Shown: in pieces, positions 59,260-64,000 of the stretch
How positions within the stretch are numbered: position 1 is the stretch's first letter
Layout of the letters: the number at the start of each line of letters is the position of its first letter
Source: Bilabrum cf. latius
Taxonomy: Eukaryota > Bigyra: Bicosoecida > Bigyra > Bicosoecida
Reading direction: 5' to 3'
DNA: 64,000 bases
Assembly (NCBI GenBank): GCA_965178125.1
Contig: CBCXTV010000003.1
Span: forward strand, 62,001-126,000
Position numbers and translations under genes: made by a program
Notes under the pieces: generated by a model
Databases searched by the model: none
What the model was told of the DNA's origin: nothing
Seen by the model: only the letters and a program-made list of their open reading frames with translations

Positions 59260-62153
59260 CTCCGTCACTCCATCTGGCGGCGAAAATTGCCTCAGTTTCC
59301 GGTCCCCGATTCCGGGCCCAAGGACCCCCGAAATTCCCGATTCCGCGCAGTGCCGAAAGCTCGACATAAACCACAAACACGACACACAACACAACACGAT
59401 AGCGCCTCCCCACGCGCGGGATTGGGTCCTTCCGCTCGCTGCATGTGAGCTGCAGTGTGTTCTTGCCGGGAATGTCACTGGAAGTCGCGCTGCAGTCTGC
59501 TCAGGGCGCCTTATGACCATGAAGGCGTCTCAGCACCCGCGACGGCAAGAGGGGGCACGCACGACGTTGCGAAGCACCCGCCCTGGGTGAAGAAACTGCG
59601 TATCCACAGGAGTCACGTTCAGTTGCGCGAGAATTGGAAAGGCGGGGTAACTGGTGCAGAGGAGCTTGTTCGCAGCGCGGCTTCCACCAGCGCCGCTGAC
59701 GGTAAGATGCATCGGTCTCGGTACATGAGTCGGCACGGTGTTGCGTGATTGACTTCACGATGCGGGAGTGTGCAGCCTTCCGCAGCGGGAGAATTGTATC
59801 TCCCCACGACCGCCGAAAAAAAAAAAGGCTATGCTGGACTCGTTCCAGGGAAGGCTATGCGATGAGTATCTCTAGGCGCTTTCCGGAAGACCCACCCACT
59901 ACACGCTGGTCAGCCCTCCCAAGCGGGAGTGAACCGCGGAGCCGCGGGCCCGTGAGCGCTGCTGCTACGATCATTTCTGCCCGTTTGACTCTCGCCCACT
60001 CTTGCCGTGACCAAAGACGCGCAGATCCTTATGACGCATGACACCTCGTCGAGGTGTCGAGACTGCCTCACATTCCCGTTACGGAGACCCACAGCACTGC
60101 GACAACGAAATCGGTCACGAAGAGAGCAAGAGGCCGCGCACCTGAGCATCACAAAAACCCCGAGAGACATAAACAACACCGTACCGTGAAGTCCCTGCGA
60201 CGAGGGGATGCTAAGCGGCTCCCACGGCGGCTCCTCTGCGGGAGAAGCTGCCGCAGACCTCGAGATGGGATGCACATGATTGCGAAGATTGCGGAACTCG
60301 TCCGAAGCCGGTCGCACGAGGGTCACAGCGAATGGAGGCATATCTATGAAATAGAGTCTGCGTGCAAAGCAGCATTCCAAACGATCGTCCGCATTCTTCC
60401 GAGCAAGTCCTTGGGAGCACACATCCTGCGGACGACATCTCTTTTCTATCCACCCCAGCGTACTCCCCGCACACACTTCTCGCGAATGATTGAGAATTCT
60501 GTGCGGCACATGTAATATCAGGCTACCATGATACGCGGAATGGCGTGCTATTGCTCGCACGTTCGTGCGCCCCCTTCCGAATGCGCTTACCACATCACTA
60601 TGTTCGTCGGCAACCGTATACACCGTAGGGGTCTTCCCTCCGACACCAAGCGTACACGACTGGCCGTAATAGCGCAGCGTAGATGTTTCGGACGTCGCCC
60701 AGGACAAGTGTCGACGCCCGGTTCGTCACGATCACTACGTGTGCACTTCACTCACCGCCCTCCAGCCGCTAGACTTCTTTTGGAACGCGACATCCTACGA
60801 CGCGCTATGACACGTAGCCGTAAACCGCAGACGGCCTCGCGTTCACTGCTTGCAGCGCAAGTGCGTGAACAAGAACCGCCCGCGTGGCACACCTTCGCAG
60901 GCGCGGAAGACAAAAAGTTCCTTCTAAGCTTGTATTCGGGTCCGAAAGCCAAATTCCACTTCGGGGTCGAGAAGGGCGACCCGGGAAATCACCGTACGCT
61001 CTGTGAATCCATTTCCCGGGGAAAGTCCCCGAGTTCCCGCTACCCGGTCCCAGGCCCAGCGACCCAGGAAAGTTCCCGTCCCCCCGCATGCGGAAACCTC
61101 CCACGAAGCACGCCCACCTCACGCTTCACACGCAAAAGTCCAGGAGTCAAATCCATTCCGGACCCAGCAGTTCACCCCCCGTGACGATTGGGAAAGGCTC
61201 TTGCACACACCTTCTCGTCCGAGCAGTCTATGGAGCACACGCCTGTCTTCGTTGCCTTTTCCGGCCAAAAATGCAGGGAGTTCGAAGGGGAAGTAGCAAA
61301 CGCGGAAGACCGCTTTCGAAACGCAGGTGCTCAGGGAAAAACAACCAGAGCGTCCCTGATCCTCGGCAGAGCCGTCCAGGAGGGACGGGCACGGACGGGC
61401 ATCGCAGATCTTGCAGCGCCACCATTCGCCGGGATGGGCGACCGGACGAGGGCGACCACAAGTACGTAGCGTGCGACGTCCGTCAGTCGCCATGTTGCGC
61501 TCATTCGCTTTCGCGGCACGACTTCCAGGGCCGGCCTTACTCACTCCTCGGAGTCCGCGTGTGGATTCTCCCCTGCGCACGATCTGCCGCTCTAGATGCT
61601 ACACAAAGATCCCGCTCGGATGACCCCCTCTGTGCATTCTGCAAGATTTTACGCGCCTCCATTCAATGCGCGAAGCATGCACCGCAGCAGTCTGAGTCCG
61701 GTGACCACCTTCAATAGCGTGGGACAAATTCCGTCCGCGATGTGCATTCGGGCATGCTCCCCTTTCCGAGTCTCTGTGACCCGTAGTGCGTCCGCGGCCA
61801 ACGACTCAGGACTCCACGATGGTACGCACGAGTTGCATTCCTTGCACGAAGCGTGCGGAGAGAAAGCGATGCTCAGACATCGAGGCGCTTGGAGGGTCTG
61901 CACACGACATGCTTCGAGAGGCCATGCAAACATGCGAAACCAGAACTGAGGTTCCTCATCGTTCCTGCTGTCGAGCGCTCAATTGGGGCATCGGATCAGG
62001 ACGAAGCTCGCGAAGAGAGGACGCGGGTGTCCCCATCCAAAAATCCGCCGCCTTCAAGGCTCATGTTCCCGGATCCTGCATTCGCGAGTTTCGGGAGCAG
62101 AAGTGCAAGATCGCCGCTGGACACACAGCGCATGCCATTTCCCGTCTCTGGAG
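59260..62153. other. 2.9 kb without a recognisable gene (unit C)
   Basis: Follows unit B almost base for base. Confidence 0.5.
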
Positions 62154-64000
62154 ATGTCGGGCTTCCAGGCGCAATTCGGACACCATCGCCAGGACCTCGG
62201 GAAGATGACATGTCTGCTGATCTGCAGGGAAGAGTCCCGCTTCGAGGAGTGGCGACAAAAAAAAGGGGCGCGAGAACTCCACGAGCACATGGGAGCGGTC
62301 CTTCGGCTCCCCAATCCAGTGTTTCCGCAGACCGACAGGGACCCAGATGGACGCGACATCGTCAAAGACCAGGCCCTCTTGGATATCTTCTCCGGCAAGA
62401 TAACGGACTGGAGCAAATACAATCCGGCCACTGTTGGGGCGATCCAATCCCATCGAAACGCATGGCTGTGGGCTGAGAACCACACGCCGACGGAATGGCT
62501 CATGGTTGTCGAAGATGATATCGAACCTCGCGAAGCATGCGTGGATCGGCTACTCGTAGTTCTTCACGCCATCGCGAAAAACCCCAAGGTGACGCAGATG
62601 GCCATGTTAGCGGGGTCAGAAGCACCGAGAATGGTCAGCCTCCAGCGCGAAAACTCCACCTCCATCCACAATTGCGAGCGCCTCTTGGACGTGCGGACCT
62701 ATCCGGCGCACTGGGTAGACAACACATTTGTGGTCCCCTACCACGTCGGCATGGGCCTAAAGTGGTATCTCATCAGCCCGGAGGGGAGGAAGGCGCTCCT
62801 GAAGATGCGGATCCCGAACCGAAGCTTCGAACGCTGCGTCTGGCGCCGCCTCTTCGACACGTTCCAAGGGCCGGTATGGAAGTGGGAAGATTGCCTCCGC
62901 ATGACATCTGTGCTGGCAGCCAGCCCGGTCCTCGCATCGACTCCCGAGAGCATGGACACGGAGTGGGGGGGCTCGGGACGACGAAGTGCGGATGCAGGGC
63001 ACAGTATGAAACCGTACATAATGATCGACCCGAGTGACGACTGGACTCTTGGCGAGCGATTAAACACATTGTCCGTCGTGATGTCCGTGTGCGCGGCCCT
63101 GAGTTGGGGGGTTGTCCTCGTCTGGGAAAAAACAGAGCGCGTGCCCATCTCCTACGAAGACTTGTGCGGTGTTCACGAGCACGCCGGCGAAACCAACACG
63201 TTCGTCCACCTCCTCCAGGACAAACGCGGCGGGTCGTATTCGTACTTCCTGAGGTACGGAGACATCCGCATCCACGTGGTGCAGCCGATGATGTGCATCC
63301 CCACCCTCGACAGAATGCTCGACATGGTAGCCATGAAGAGGCCCAAGATGAACACCCTGCCTCCCTTGAAATGGCAGACCGCTCGATGGATCCAAGTCAA
63401 GCAGAAGTGGATCGATAAACTCCACACGGAGATGCCGGGGGCCGAGCTGCCCTCATGGCTGGAGTGGCCACCCTCAACCCACGCGCTTGTCCTCTGCGAC
63501 GACAGGGACTTGGCGGCGCATAGCCTCGAGGGGAGATGCCAAGAGGAGCAGCAGGAGTGGATGAACGACGGGAAGGACAACAGCATCCAGTACTACATCC
63601 TTGAGGCAAAGCAGGCGCTGCAGAACGAGTTGGAAGACATCCTAAAGGGGGACAGCAGCTCGCGCCTCGTCGTGATCCGCATGACAACCAAACCGCTGGG
63701 ACAGGTCTGGGTGGGCATGATGAAGCACCTCACGAAGCAGTTCGGGGAGCGCATCATAACGCCAACGTTCCTCCTCCCGAAAATGATCCCCAAAAGGAGG
63801 CACGACGAGAAGAACCCGAGTGATGATTGGATTACTTGGGGAGCATCCTTGGCGAAAACCGTGGGCCTCCTCACGCTCATACCTCCGATGCAAGTGCACT
63901 ATCCCATCATGAGCTGGACCGTGGCCTGGAACCACTTCATGTTTAAGGGCAGGACTGCCACGGACACCGTGATCCCAGACGTCATCCGAACTCTGTACGC
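62154..64000 (+). CDS. Glycosyltransferase-like protein (unit C copy, cut by window end)
   Basis: First 615 codons, open to the window edge. Upstream variants mostly match unit B (DWSKY, ATVGA, REN, PYHV, RRLF), while downstream ones match unit A (KWED, HSLEG, VGMM). SLQ in the middle is A-like. Private changes include MNDGKD and FGER. This looks like a recombinant between A-type and B-type copies. Confidence 0.55.
   Translation, partial: MSGFQAQFGHHRQDLGKMTCLLICREESRFEEWRQKKGARELHEHMGAVLRLPNPVFPQTDRDPDGRDIVKDQALLDIFSGKITDWSKYNPATVGAIQSHRNAWLWAENHTPTEWLMVVEDDIEPREACVDRLLVVLHAIAKNPKVTQMAMLAGSEAPRMVSLQRENSTSIHNCERLLDVRTYPAHWVDNTFVVPYHVGMGLKWYLISPEGRKALLKMRIPNRSFERCVWRRLFDTFQGPVWKWEDCLRMTSVLAASPVLASTPESMDTEWGGSGRRSADAGHSMKPYIMIDPSDDWTLGERLNTLSVVMSVCAALSWGVVLVWEKTERVPISYEDLCGVHEHAGETNTFVHLLQDKRGGSYSYFLRYGDIRIHVVQPMMCIPTLDRMLDMVAMKRPKMNTLPPLKWQTARWIQVKQKWIDKLHTEMPGAELPSWLEWPPSTHALVLCDDRDLAAHSLEGRCQEEQQEWMNDGKDNSIQYYILEAKQALQNELEDILKGDSSSRLVVIRMTTKPLGQVWVGMMKHLTKQFGERIITPTFLLPKMIPKRRHDEKNPSDDWITWGASLAKTVGLLTLIPPMQVHYPIMSWTVAWNHFMFKGRTATDTVIPDVIRTLY

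Larger units (their letters stand above)
52402..64000. repeat. Tandem composite unit C (partial)
   Basis: Third copy, cut by the window end inside the glycosyltransferase gene. Its mosaic half is about 2 kb longer than that of B: the B-to-C offset is 25,521 at the unit start and 27,492 after the satellite. The extra length comes from additional Rep, zinc-protein and glycosyltransferase fragments at 54.2-57.5 kb. Confidence 0.9.

Noticed and set aside
1-64000. Array as an assembly artefact of one circular molecule
   Set aside because: Unit-specific block deletions, duplications and linked substitutions show distinct copies, although read-level proof is unavailable here.
1-64000. Bacterial or phage origin
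   Set aside because: No operon-style spacing or ribosome-binding sites, CENP-B-type transposase, Ser/Arg tail and long low-complexity linkers are eukaryotic features.
1-64000. Dinoflagellate spliced-leader relic as proof of host
   Set aside because: I looked for the tttggctcaag core and did not see it, so the host assignment stays an inference.

Overview
The window reads as nuclear DNA of a GC-rich protist. My best guess is a dinoflagellate alga, but this is an inference: the long open frames lack recognisable bacterial ribosome-binding sites, the proteins are of eukaryotic type (a CENP-B/pogo-like DDE transposase, a basic serine/arginine tail, nuclear-type basic clusters, Cys-pair zinc proteins), and everything is amplified as near-identical head-to-tail units. 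No spliced leader, rRNA or tRNA was found to settle it.

The whole window is a tandem array of one composite unit of about 26 kb: unit A (1-26880), unit B (26881-52401) and the first 11.6 kb of unit C (52402-64000). Aligned parts are nearly identical, but units differ by block deletions, tandem duplications and reshuffled gene fragments. The A-to-B offset falls stepwise from 26,880 to 25,521 bp.

Each unit has two halves. The first (A: 1 to about 6 kb) is a patchwork of partial copies of the unit's own genes: a four-CxxC zinc protein, a two-CxxC zinc protein, the Rep-like protein and the glycosyltransferase. It also holds a 72-bp coding repeat, a 43-bp repeat at patch edges, a 54-bp satellite and, in A only, a 197-bp near-perfect palindrome. 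Several joins keep frame, so long chimeric ORFs arise. About 2.9 kb without a recognisable gene follows.

The second half carries the intact plus-strand genes: a glycosyltransferase-like protein with a basic Ser/Arg tail (8855-11416), a charged helical protein (12291-12761), a hairpin plus GCACTAC repeats, a Rep-like protein with HUH and superfamily 3 helicase motifs (13992-16277), a small zinc protein (16680-17372), the four-CxxC zinc protein (18208-19539), a small coiled-coil protein (20642-21166), a DD35D transposase (21736-23340), a two-CxxC protein overlapping it (23295-24359), and a second copy of the hairpin. The two hairpins bracket an 11.5-kb module from rep to the last zinc protein. 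The same order recurs in unit B.

The working hypothesis is an undescribed giant composite element in which a CRESS-like HUH/SF3 replicase with its own hairpin-and-repeat origin travels with a pogo/Fot1-like DDE transposase and several zinc proteins, amplified into a tandem array and actively reshuffling its own genes. Transposition or replication has not been shown.
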